Source: [Mycobacterium] zoologicum (lineage in GTDB: Bacteria; Actinomycetota; Actinomycetes; Mycobacteriales; Mycobacteriaceae). From it: 64,000 nucleotides of DNA. Shown one piece after another: positions 37,810 to 44,614 of this stretch (position 1 is the first letter of the stretch; each line of letters begins with the position of its first letter). The DNA is taken from the NCBI RefSeq assembly GCF_020172665.1, contig NZ_CP083985.1, positions 2,656,123 to 2,720,122 on the forward strand, in the 5' to 3' direction. The notes under the pieces are model-generated. The model did no database searches. It was given only the letters and a program-made list of their open reading frames with translations, and was not told the origin of the DNA. Position numbers and translations under genes: made by a program.

Positions 37810-37993
37810 CGGTCATGATGTGGGTCCCTGCGTCGCTCTCGTCGGTCTCTCAAGGCGCTTTGGCTGGTGTGGCACGTCTTTTGGTCCCATCCGAAACACG
37901 GCCTGCGCCGCTTCGCGGCTCCGGCCCTGTTCCGGATGGCCGTTCAGGTGGGGTTGCGTGAGGCGGGTGGGTCGCTTCCTGGAGTGGATGTGG
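37810..37993 (+). repeat. structured ~185-nt repeat, copy 2 (plus orientation)
   Basis: Counterpart of 21447-21629 in opposite orientation. Both copies begin CGGTCATGATGTGGGTCCC and share a central stem. Here CCATCCGAAACA (37887-37898) pairs with TGTTCCGGATGG (37928-37939), 11 of 12 pairs, with the same 29-base interior. The stem differs from copy 1 at two pairs that change together. The surrounding stretch 37773-38389 holds no supported gene; besides this repeat and one CTAG box I see nothing assignable. Confidence 0.6.
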
Positions 37994-38178
37994 TTCTGGC
38001 TGCGGCCCTTGATGGTTGCCGGGCATTGAGGGAAATGATGATGCCCAACCCCACTCAGAAGTGGCGGGTTCATCCCCGATGTTGGGCTGGACCGCACTGC
38101 TCTGCTTCGACTGGCCCCCTTGCGTTCTCGCGTCGTTGCATCTCGGACAAACAATCTCCGGCAATGCGTTGAACACAT

Positions 38179-38190
38179 CTAGATAACTAG
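38179..38190. promoter_or_regulatory. CTAG-N4-CTAG box upstream of xis-int
   Basis: CTAGATAACTAG, with a further CTATCTAG at 38202-38209, lies 200 bases before the xis start. It has the same form as the box in front of gntR. It is a candidate operator for GntR control of excision. A short leader or an unrecognised small gene could lie between it and xis. Confidence 0.45.
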
Positions 38191-38389
38191 GTAGGATGGA
38201 ACTATCTAGAGCAGTTCCCGAGAGGCTTGACCAATGCTTGTACCGAAGGTGCCCCACCAGGAGGTTTTTGCACACCGTGGGTGTGTCCACGACGACCACT
38301 GGCCACGTGGGTTAATTCGTTCTGTCACAACGCGATACGGAATTCTTTGCCGTACGCAGATAGCTTTCGGCCAGAGCTGAGGAATCGCC

Positions 38390-38614
38390 ATGACAATCCT
38401 CGATTCCAACACCGCGGCCACCGTATTTCCGGAGCTTCTGACGGCCGAGCAGGTCGCGGACTTGCTTGGCGTGTCCACGGCCACCGTCAGCCGCTGGGGC
38501 GCGATGCGGGACCAGGGTCAGCAAGTGGGACCACCGTGCTACGCACTTTCTGATCGCGTAAGACGTTGGGATGCAGCCGAAGTCCGCACATGGCTACGCC
38601 GGGTGCGACGCTGA
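38390..38614 (+). CDS. Excisionase-like small MerR-type DNA-binding protein
   Basis: The 74-residue protein is a single winged-helix domain (LTAEQVADLLGVSTATVSRW, then a WDAAEVRTWL end) of the AlpA/Xis kind found next to integrases in actinobacterial elements. Its stop overlaps the integrase start (TGATG at 38612-38616), so the two are coupled. It probably binds near the attachment sites and directs integrase towards excision. Confidence 0.82.
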   Translation: MTILDSNTAATVFPELLTAEQVADLLGVSTATVSRWGAMRDQGQQVGPPCYALSDRVRRWDAAEVRTWLRRVRR

Positions 38615-39771
38615 TGGCCGGCTCACTACCCCCCGGAATCCGAAAGCGGACCAACGCCGCCGGCCAAGCCCGCTATCAAGTGCGCTACCTGGTGCGCGAC
38701 TCCAACTCACCGTCCGGGTGGGTGGAAACCTCATCGACATTCGCCACGCTGCGAGAAGCTCGGGCATTCAAGGCCGAGCGAGATAGTGAAGTGGCCCTCG
38801 GAACCAGACGTTTCGATCCGCGTCTCGGCCGGGTCCGCCTCTCGGCGATCTGGACGCAATACAGCGCATCCAAACGCCCCGCCGTATCCCCCAAGACATG
38901 GAGCGGTTACACCCAGCACTGGGAGCTGCGCATCGGCCCGCGCTTCGGCCATGTGCCCGTCGATGAGATCAGCCGCAGGGATATCCAGGTCTTCGTCGAC
39001 ACCCTGACTGTCGGCCCCTGGGCCAAGATGTCCACGGTGCGGCTGCTGCGGTCGATACTCGACATGGCGCGCGAGGAGGGCCGGATTCACAGCAACCCGG
39101 CACAGGGCGTATCAGCGGGACGGTTACCGGTACGGGAACGCCACCGCTACCTCACCACCGCCGAAGTTGCGACCCTGGCCGCGGCATGCGGTGACCAAGG
39201 CGATGTCGTCACGGTCCTGGCCTACACCGGACTGCGGTGGTCTGAGCTGGTGGGCTTGCGGGTGGGCGACATCGACTTGGCGGCACGCAGGCTCTACGTG
39301 CGCCAAGCCGCACCCGAGGTCGAAGGGCACATCATCGTCGGCCCACCGAAAACCCGGGCGGCCGTGCGGACCATCCCGCTCCCCCAGGTCGTCGTCGAAC
39401 TGCTCAAGGCGCGCATCGCCGGCCGTGAGCCCGCCGAGCAAGCCATCACCTCGCCGAACGGCGGCTTCCTGCGATCCAACAACTGGCGCCGCCACACCCA
39501 CTGGACCCGCGCTCTGCAAACGACACACCTCGCGCCGTTGACAATCCACGAGCTACGCCACACCTATGCGAGCTTGGCCCGGGCCTCGGGCGCCGATCTG
39601 CGCTACGTCCAGAAGACCATGGGCCATTCGACACCCACCGTCACCGCCAACATCTACAGCGATCTCTACTCGGACGAACTCGACCAGGTGGCAGTCAACC
39701 TCGACCGGCTCCACGCGTCGGACGGGACCAAGGCGGACCGACAGGAACCTGGCATGCCGAATCAGCCGTAG
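38614..39771 (+). CDS. int: Tyrosine-family site-specific integrase
   Basis: The 385-residue protein has an arm-binding N-terminus, a SAM-like core-binding domain (about residues 75-160) and the catalytic domain with Arg208 (TGLRWSEL), Lys246, His312 and Arg315 (IHELRHTYAS), His338 (MGHSTP) and Tyr348 (NIYSDL). All catalytic residues are present. ATG 38614 overlaps the xis stop; the longer frame from 38566 lies within xis. The intact tRNA-Val target begins 290 bases downstream, the usual arrangement for a tRNA-targeting integrase. Confidence 0.93.
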   Translation: MAGSLPPGIRKRTNAAGQARYQVRYLVRDSNSPSGWVETSSTFATLREARAFKAERDSEVALGTRRFDPRLGRVRLSAIWTQYSASKRPAVSPKTWSGYTQHWELRIGPRFGHVPVDEISRRDIQVFVDTLTVGPWAKMSTVRLLRSILDMAREEGRIHSNPAQGVSAGRLPVRERHRYLTTAEVATLAAACGDQGDVVTVLAYTGLRWSELVGLRVGDIDLAARRLYVRQAAPEVEGHIIVGPPKTRAAVRTIPLPQVVVELLKARIAGREPAEQAITSPNGGFLRSNNWRRHTHWTRALQTTHLAPLTIHELRHTYASLARASGADLRYVQKTMGHSTPTVTANIYSDLYSDELDQVAVNLDRLHASDGTKADRQEPGMPNQP

Positions 39772-39993
39772 AGTTTCGTCGTCGCCGTCTGTGCACCTCA
39801 ACACCGACCGGCTACGGCCTGCGGTCCAGCAGTAGCGTGAGGGCCCCGCGCCCGGCGGAGAATATCGACGTTCAGCTTCCAGCGGTTCGCGAGGTGACCT
39901 GTCGCCGTCCCACGATATCCGCGATAGTAGAGCGTGTGCCCACTCATCCGATAAGCCGACAACGGGCCCGGCGCCAGTCAGAAGCAGGCGAAC

Positions 39994-40011
39994 GGACAGA
40001 AACCGGACACG
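39994..40011 (+). promoter_or_regulatory. candidate arm-type integrase site, right end
   Basis: GGACAGAAACCGGACACG is about 50 bases inside the right core and differs at one base from 21322-21339. The rest of the 290-base stretch between int and the tRNA holds no gene that I can see. Confidence 0.55.
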
Positions 40012-40058
40012 CCGCATCAGCGAAAGTGTGACATCACCGCGTCCGTGCAGATCAAACC

Positions 40059-40107
40059 TTGTGGTCCCGGCTGGGATCGAACCAGCGACCTTCCGCGTGT
40101 GAGGCGG
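40059..40107. repeat. attachment-site repeat, right (within tRNA-Val)
   Basis: The 49 bases are identical to 21181-21229. Here they form the 3' 46 bases of an intact tRNA-Val(CAC), restored by element-borne sequence. The repeat ends inside the 3' edge of the anticodon region on the tRNA, so strand exchange took place between the anticodon loop and the 3' end. Confidence 0.9.
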
Positions 40108-40133
40108 ACGCTCTCCCCCTGAGCTACGAGACC
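40062..40133 (-). tRNA. tRNA-Val (CAC)
   Basis: The 72-base cloverleaf is complete. The acceptor pairs GGTCTCG with CGGGACC, the D arm is GCTC/GAGC, and the anticodon loop CTCACAC sits in the stem TCCGC/GCGGA, giving anticodon CAC. The T arm is GCTGG/CCAGC. CCA is not encoded. It reads GTG codons. It is the integration target of the element. Confidence 0.95.
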
Positions 40134-40292
40134 GGATGAACGAGGTCGAAGACTAGCACGCCCGAAGCCCGGAGCCTCAACGCGCAGGCCGAATTCCGAT
40201 CGACTCGCCGATCTGACGGGCCAAGTTGTGTTGCCTCACATCAGTGGACTAATGTTCTGCTTCGCGACGGGCGACGATCTCGCCCGTGGCAC

Positions 40293-40365
40293 GCGGATGT
40301 AGCGCAGTTGGTAGCGCATCACCTTGCCAAGGTGAGGGTCGCGGGTTCGAATCCCGTCATCCGCT
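40293..40365 (+). tRNA. tRNA-Gly (GCC)
   Basis: The 73-base cloverleaf has acceptor GCGGATG/CATCCGC and anticodon loop TTGCCAA in stem TCACC/GGTGA, giving anticodon GCC. The T loop TTCGAAT is normal and the discriminator is T. It opens a three-tRNA cluster Gly-Cys-Val on the plus strand. Confidence 0.96.
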
Positions 40366-40396
40366 CGAGGGTGTCAAGTGGTTTCAACCCCCTTGC

Positions 40397-40467
40397 GGTG
40401 GAGTGGCCGAGTGGTGAGGCAACGGCCTGCAAAGCCGTGCACACGGGTTCGATTCCCGTCTCCACCT
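40397..40467 (+). tRNA. tRNA-Cys (GCA)
   Basis: The 71-base cloverleaf has acceptor GGTGGAG/CTCCACC and anticodon loop CTGCAAA in stem ACGGC/GCCGT, giving anticodon GCA. The discriminator is T, the identity base for tRNA-Cys. It lies 31 bases after tRNA-Gly. Confidence 0.96.
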
Positions 40468-40484
40468 CCGTCCCAAGGCTCTAA

Positions 40485-40556
40485 GCGCGGTTAGCTCAGC
40501 GGGAGAGCGCTTCCCTGACACGGAAGAGGTCGCTGGTTCAATCCCAGTACCGCGCA
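40485..40556 (+). tRNA. tRNA-Val (GAC)
   Basis: The cloverleaf has acceptor GCGCGGT/ACCGCGC and anticodon loop CTGACAC in stem CTTCC/GGAAG, giving anticodon GAC. The 3' CCA is encoded (40557-40559), unlike in the other three tRNAs here. A strong terminator follows after 14 bases. Confidence 0.96.
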
Positions 40557-40573
40557 CCAGGTTTCGCATACTG

Positions 40574-40611
40574 AAAACCCCTGCCGTCACCGGGTGACGA
40601 CAGGGGTTTTT
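40574..40611 (+). terminator. Intrinsic terminator of the tRNA cluster
   Basis: AAAACCCCTGCCGTCACC pairs with GGTGACGACAGGGGTTTT, a stem of 18 bp with one mismatch and a tight loop, ending in five Ts. It ends the Gly-Cys-Val tRNA transcript. The stem can also work for transcripts from the other side. Confidence 0.93.
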
Positions 40612-40649
40612 CGCGTTCCGTGCCGGCTCAGGCCTTCTTGCCCTTCATC

Positions 40650-40679
40650 AGGCAACATGAAAATAGGCAACATGAAAAT
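40650..40679. repeat. two tandem copies of a 15-bp unit
   Basis: AGGCAACATGAAAAT occurs twice without a gap (40650-40664, 40665-40679), in the 190 bases between the tRNA terminator and the lipoprotein gene. It is AT-richer than its surroundings. It could be a slippage product or paired protein-binding sites; nothing else in this gap is recognisable. Confidence 0.7.
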
Positions 40680-40802
40680 CGTCGACGCGCAAGATTCGCG
40701 CCCGCTCAAGCCGAGACGGGGTCGAGCCGAGTCGACGGGCGGCCAGGCAGCACAATTGGGAACCACACGCGCAGCTCCACACTGACGAAAGGCGAGCCTT
40801 CC

Positions 40803-41351
40803 ATGAATCGACCGGACGTGACCCTTGCGGTGTTTGCCATGTTGAGTGTCGCCGTGTCAGCGGGATGCTCCAGCCACGCCGAGACCGCGCCGGCCGCGAC
40901 CCCCGGCGTTTCCGGACCCGGCACGGGCACACCGGCGGCGACCGGGCACATCGGCGACACCCTGACTCTGACCCGCGCCGACGACAGCCCCATCGCGGTG
41001 ACCCTGCAAGAGGTCATCAACCCCGCGACACCGACTCCCAGCCCCGGCGATCCGGGCGTCACCTACATCGCCACCAAGCTGATGGTCGCGGCGCCGGGAA
41101 CAGCGGCGATCGAGGGCAACGTGAACATCAACGTCTCGATGGTGGCCTCGGACGGCCAGAGCCTCGCACCGGATCTGCGGAACGTCAGCGAATGCGCGAA
41201 CTTCGACTCCGGGGTGTTCAACCTCCAACCGGGCCAATCGGCGACCGGATGCGTGGTCTTCGCGCTGCCGCCCAACGTCAGCCCGGCCAAGCTCAAATAC
41301 CTGCCGTCATCGGGATTCGCCGAGGACTTCGGGGAATGGAACCTGCCCTGA
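40803..41351 (+). CDS. Putative lipoprotein, MPT63/DUF1942-like
   Basis: The 182-residue protein has a signal peptide ending in an imperfect lipobox (VSAGC, Cys21). A Pro/Thr linker follows, then an Ig-like domain starting GHIGDTLTLTR and ending GEWNLP. Start motif and end resemble the exported protein at 42196-42738 and the secreted antigen MPT63. It flanks clpC2 on the upstream side. The fold assignment is by eye and the function is unknown. Confidence 0.7.
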   Translation: MNRPDVTLAVFAMLSVAVSAGCSSHAETAPAATPGVSGPGTGTPAATGHIGDTLTLTRADDSPIAVTLQEVINPATPTPSPGDPGVTYIATKLMVAAPGTAAIEGNVNINVSMVASDGQSLAPDLRNVSECANFDSGVFNLQPGQSATGCVVFALPPNVSPAKLKYLPSSGFAEDFGEWNLP

Positions 41352-41371
41352 GCACAAGAGCGTCAATTTGT

Positions 41372-41407
41372 GGTTGACGGTCCCTTATCGTCAACCTAGG
41401 GTTGACG
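41372..41407. promoter_or_regulatory. GGTTGACG repeats upstream of clpC2
   Basis: GGTTGACG (41372-41379) and CGTCAACC (41389-41396) form a perfect 8-bp inverted repeat with a 9-base centre. A third copy, GGTTGACG (41400-41407), ends two bases before the clpC2 ATG. This leaves no room for a normal ribosome binding site, so the mRNA may be leaderless. M. tuberculosis ClpC2 has been reported to bind its own promoter (from memory), and the protein here has a helix-turn-helix. Confidence 0.65.
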
Positions 41408-41409
41408 GC

Positions 41410-42123
41410 ATGGTCGATCCCACGCCCCTCATCCCGTCCGTCCGCCTCGACGACCTGATCAACGCCATCACCGGCGTACACGCCGATCCGCTGGAGCAGT
41501 TGACCGACGCGGTGCTGGCCGCCGAGCACCTCGCCGAGGTCGCCGATCATCTGATCGGACACTTCGTCGACCAGGCTCGCCGATCCGGGGCGTCCTGGAC
41601 CGACATCGGCAAGTGCATGGGCGTCACCAAACAGGCTGCCCAGAAGCGATTCGTCCCACGCGCCGAAGCCGCCGGCGCAGACGAGCAGGGCTTCGCCCGC
41701 TTCACGCCACGGGCACGCAGTGCGGTGGTGGCGGCCCAGAATGCCGCCCACCGGGCCCGCAACGCCGAGATCACCCCCGACCATCTGGTGTTGGGACTGC
41801 TCGATGATCCCGGCGCCCTGGCCACCGCACTGCTCACCGCCCAGAACGTCGACCCCGCAGCCCTCGCCGCCGGCGTCACCCTGCCTCCCGCCGGGGCCGA
41901 GTCCCCCACACTGATTCCGTTCAGCGGCCCGGCCCGCAAGGCACTGGAGTTGACCTTCCGTACCGCACTTCGCCTGGGCCACAACTACATCGGCACCGAG
42001 CACCTGTTGCTCGCACTGTTGGAGTGCGAGGACGACACCGGGCCGTTGCACCGCGCCGGCGTGGACCGGGACCAAGCCGAGAGCGACCTGGCGCAGGCAC
42101 TGAAGTCAATCGCCGCGAACTGA
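41410..42123 (+). CDS. clpC2: ClpC2-like Clp N-domain protein
   Basis: The 237-residue protein has no ATPase module. Residues 62-81 form a helix-turn-helix (SWTDIGKCMGVTKQAAQKRF), and residues 98-237 a double Clp N-domain (FTPRARSAVVAAQNAA; then RTALRLGHNYIGTEHLLLAL), like the ClpC1 N-domain. The Rv2667 homologue is reported to bind cyclomarin-type antibiotics and so shield ClpC1. A DNA-binding head plus drug-binding tail suggests an antibiotic-responsive autorepressor acting on the repeats just upstream. Confidence 0.88.
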   Translation: MVDPTPLIPSVRLDDLINAITGVHADPLEQLTDAVLAAEHLAEVADHLIGHFVDQARRSGASWTDIGKCMGVTKQAAQKRFVPRAEAAGADEQGFARFTPRARSAVVAAQNAAHRARNAEITPDHLVLGLLDDPGALATALLTAQNVDPAALAAGVTLPPAGAESPTLIPFSGPARKALELTFRTALRLGHNYIGTEHLLLALLECEDDTGPLHRAGVDRDQAESDLAQALKSIAAN

Positions 42124-42195
42124 CCGGCTGCGCAGAGGCTGCTGCACCGCTGCGGCCGATGTGCCATCATTCCCCAAAAGAAATCGGAGAAGTTC

Positions 42196-42738
42196 ATGAT
42201 GCACCGCTGGATTCTGGCCCTGGTCACTTCCATCATCACCGTGGCGGCCGCCCTGAGCGCGCCGGCCACCGGATACGCCACGCCGACCACCAATCCGGAG
42301 GCTCCAATCGGGCGCCTCGGCGACACGCTGCGCATCCAGTACAAGGACGAGGCCTTCGGCCCGATCGTCGCCGACGTGACCGTGCACGACGTGCTGCCCA
42401 GCGAGATCCCGCCGGGCTGGGGCCAGAACGGCTCGCCGCGGTGGCGCAATCAGGGCGGTCCGTGGCGGGCCAACATCACCGTCCACCCCATCTCGGTGCC
42501 CAACCCCTACATCATGGCGGCCTCGACCACCTTCAACGGCGTCACTCCGGGCGGAGACGCCTACGTGGCCAAGCACACCGACGACCCCACCACCCTGGAC
42601 GCGCTGCTGACCAACGCGCCGGCGGGCTCCACCATCACCGGCGGGGTCTACTGGGATGTCTACCGCGGCCTGGTCACCCACGTCACAATGCTGTCCCGCA
42701 ACACCGGCCTGCGCCTGGCGCAGTGGAACCTGCCCTAG
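42196..42738 (+). CDS. Exported MPT63-like protein (Rv2668 homologue)
   Basis: The 180-residue protein has a signal peptide (about residues 1-29). The mature part begins with IGRLGDTLRIQYKD and ends with GVYWDVYRGLVTHVTML and AQWNLP, similar to MPT63 (DUF1942), an Ig-like secreted antigen of unknown role. It follows clpC2 by 72 bases and overlaps the convergent zapE gene by four bases. It resembles the lipoprotein on the other side of clpC2, so the two are probably paralogues. Confidence 0.75.
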   Translation: MMHRWILALVTSIITVAAALSAPATGYATPTTNPEAPIGRLGDTLRIQYKDEAFGPIVADVTVHDVLPSEIPPGWGQNGSPRWRNQGGPWRANITVHPISVPNPYIMAASTTFNGVTPGGDAYVAKHTDDPTTLDALLTNAPAGSTITGGVYWDVYRGLVTHVTMLSRNTGLRLAQWNLP

Positions 42739-43793
42739 CGAAGCCCCGCCCCGGGGCTGCTCAACGCCAGCAGCCGCGAGGTGGCCCGCAGGTACTTCTT
42801 GCGGTAGCCGCCGGCCAGCATCTCCGCGCTGAAGATTGCGTCCAGTTTGGTCCCCGAGGCCACCACCGGAGTGCCCGCGTCGTAGAGCCGATCAGTCAGC
42901 GCCACCAGTCGCAGCGCGACGTTCTGGTCATCGATCGGGTGCGCCCCGGTCAGGAACACACCGGTGACGCCGTCGATCAGGGTCAGATACCGCGAGGGAT
43001 GCATGGTCGCCAGGTGCGCGCACAGGGCGTCGAAGTCGTCCAACGTGGCACCGGGCCGCGCCGCGGCGAGCTGGGCAACCCGCTGGGCCGACGGCGGTTC
43101 GGGCGCCGGCGGCAGGTCGCGGTGCCGATAGTCCGGGCCGTCGACCCGCACCGAGGTGAAAATGCTTGCCAGCGCACTGATCTCACGCAGGAAGTCCTGG
43201 ACCGCGAACCGCCCCTCGCCCAGTTGATCGGGCAGGGTGTTGGAGGTGGCCGCAATCGACACCCCACGCGCCACCAGCTCCGACAGCAGCCGTGACACCA
43301 ACGTGGTGTTGCCCGGGTCGTCGAGTTCGAACTCGTCGATGCACACCACGGTGTAGCCGCCGAGCAGCTCGATGCACTCGGTGAATCCGAACACCCCGGC
43401 CAGCTGAGTCAGCTCCATGAAGGTGGCGAACGCCGTCTGGTGCGCGTCACCGCCGTCGGTGCCCTCGGTGATCCGCCGATAGATCGAGGCCAGCAGGTGG
43501 GTCTTGCCGACCCCGAATCCGCCATCGAGGTAGAGCCCCACACCGGGGAGCACCTCACGTCTGCCGAGCAGCTTGCGCCGACCGGCCCGCCGCGTCAGTG
43601 CCTGCCCGCAGAACGCGGTGCACGACGCCACGGCCGCCGCCTGGGTGGGCTGCGCCGGGTCGGGCCGGTAGCTGTCGAAGCTGGCGCCGGCAAACGTCGG
43701 CGGCGGTGTGAGCTGGGCGATCAACAGCTCCGGCGACACCGCGGGATGCCGGTCCACCAGGTGGTCGACGGAAGCTACAGCGGGATTGGGCAC
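42735..43793 (-). CDS. zapE: ZapE/AFG1-family ATPase
   Basis: AFG1/ZapE ATPases act in cell division (ZapE) or in mitochondrial protein quality control (AFG1). Walker A is LDGGFGVGKTHLL and Walker B VVCIDEFELDDPGN. The conserved SIAATSNTLPDQLGEGRF and the C-terminal YRKKYLRATSRLL are present. It is the Rv2670c homologue. The start is uncertain: GTG 43793 (353 residues) avoids the divergent ribD start at 43828, whereas ATG 43829 would abut it. Confidence 0.88.
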   Translation of the reverse strand: MPNPAVASVDHLVDRHPAVSPELLIAQLTPPPTFAGASFDSYRPDPAQPTQAAAVASCTAFCGQALTRRAGRRKLLGRREVLPGVGLYLDGGFGVGKTHLLASIYRRITEGTDGGDAHQTAFATFMELTQLAGVFGFTECIELLGGYTVVCIDEFELDDPGNTTLVSRLLSELVARGVSIAATSNTLPDQLGEGRFAVQDFLREISALASIFTSVRVDGPDYRHRDLPPAPEPPSAQRVAQLAAARPGATLDDFDALCAHLATMHPSRYLTLIDGVTGVFLTGAHPIDDQNVALRLVALTDRLYDAGTPVVASGTKLDAIFSAEMLAGGYRKKYLRATSRLLALSSPGAGLR

Positions 43794-43827
43794 GCAGGAA
43801 CTGTAGCCACATGGTGCAATCGAGGGC

Positions 43828-44604
43828 ATGTCCGACCTGAGTGCCGATCTGGGTTTCATGCGGTTGGGCTCCACGGCCCCCGTCGACGACACCGAGCTCG
43901 CCGAGCTCTACGCCTACCCCGAAGAGTCACGCCCCTGGGTGCGGGCCAACTTCATCAGCAGCATCGACGGCGGCGCGACCATGTCGGGCACCTCCGGCGG
44001 CTTGGCCGGGCCGGGCGACCGCAGCGTGTTCACCCTGCTGCGGACGCTGGCCGACATCATCGTGGTCGGAGCCGGCACAATCCGAGTCGAGAACTACGGC
44101 GGCGCCCACCTCAACGTCACCGAACGTCAGCGTCGCCGGGACCGCGGCCAGACCGAGGTACCCCGGCTGGCGATCGTCTCCGGTTCCGGGCGCCTGGACC
44201 GCGATCTGCGGGTGTTCACCGAAACCGAACTGCCGCCACTGATGCTGACCAGCGCGGCCGCCGCCGACGACACGGCGCGGCGGCTCGCCGGACGCGCCGA
44301 GGTGCTGGCCTGCTCGGGCGCCGACACCACGCGGGTCGACGTGGCCGAGGTATTGAGCGCGCTGGCCCATCGCGGCCAGCATCGGGTGCTCACCGAAGGC
44401 GGCCCGAGTCTGCTGGATTCGTTCATCGAAGCCGACCTTCTCGACGAGCTGTGCCTGACCGTGGCGCCGTACCTGGTCGGGGGTCTGGCCCGACGTATCG
44501 CCACGGGTGCCGGCGAACAGAGCACCCCGATGCACCGCGCACATCTGCTCAGCGACGAGGCCGGCTACCTCTACAGCCGCTACGTCAAAAGCACGCGCCT
44601 ATAA
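43828..44604 (+). CDS. ribD: RibD-type reductase domain protein (Rv2671)
   Basis: Stand-alone reductase domain of the riboflavin enzyme RibD/RibG, without the deaminase part. It has VRANFISSIDGGATMSG at the start, an NADPH-binding region with VGAGTIRVENYG, and VLTEGGPSLLDSFI. The 258 residues match the length I recall for Rv2671. In M. tuberculosis over-expression of this gene gives p-aminosalicylate resistance because the enzyme can act as a dihydrofolate reductase. It is divergent from zapE and followed 10 bases later by the lipoprotein hydrolase gene. Confidence 0.92.
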   Translation: MSDLSADLGFMRLGSTAPVDDTELAELYAYPEESRPWVRANFISSIDGGATMSGTSGGLAGPGDRSVFTLLRTLADIIVVGAGTIRVENYGGAHLNVTERQRRRDRGQTEVPRLAIVSGSGRLDRDLRVFTETELPPLMLTSAAAADDTARRLAGRAEVLACSGADTTRVDVAEVLSALAHRGQHRVLTEGGPSLLDSFIEADLLDELCLTVAPYLVGGLARRIATGAGEQSTPMHRAHLLSDEAGYLYSRYVKSTRL

Positions 44605-44614
44605 GGTGACTGTC

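Larger units (their letters stand above)
21181..40107. mobile_element. 18.9-kb integrative element in tRNA-Val(CAC)
   Basis: A 49-bp identical direct repeat (21181-21229 and 40059-40107) covers the 3' 46 bases of tRNA-Val(CAC) plus flank. The intact tRNA lies at the right, beside a tyrosine integrase with an overlapping small excisionase. An 18-bp sequence with one difference occurs inside both ends, and a structured repeat lies towards each end. Contents are dprA, yifB, two FAAL-like genes, a sulfotransferase, a PGRS protein, a porin, an IetAS pair, a GntR regulator, xis and int. No replication, conjugation or virion gene was found, so it is an integrative cargo element rather than a full prophage or ICE. 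Confidence 0.8.

Noticed and set aside
21181..40107. A complete prophage or conjugative element
   Set aside because: No terminase, capsid, portal, tail, relaxase, FtsK-like translocase or Rep gene can be recognised; only integration genes and cargo.
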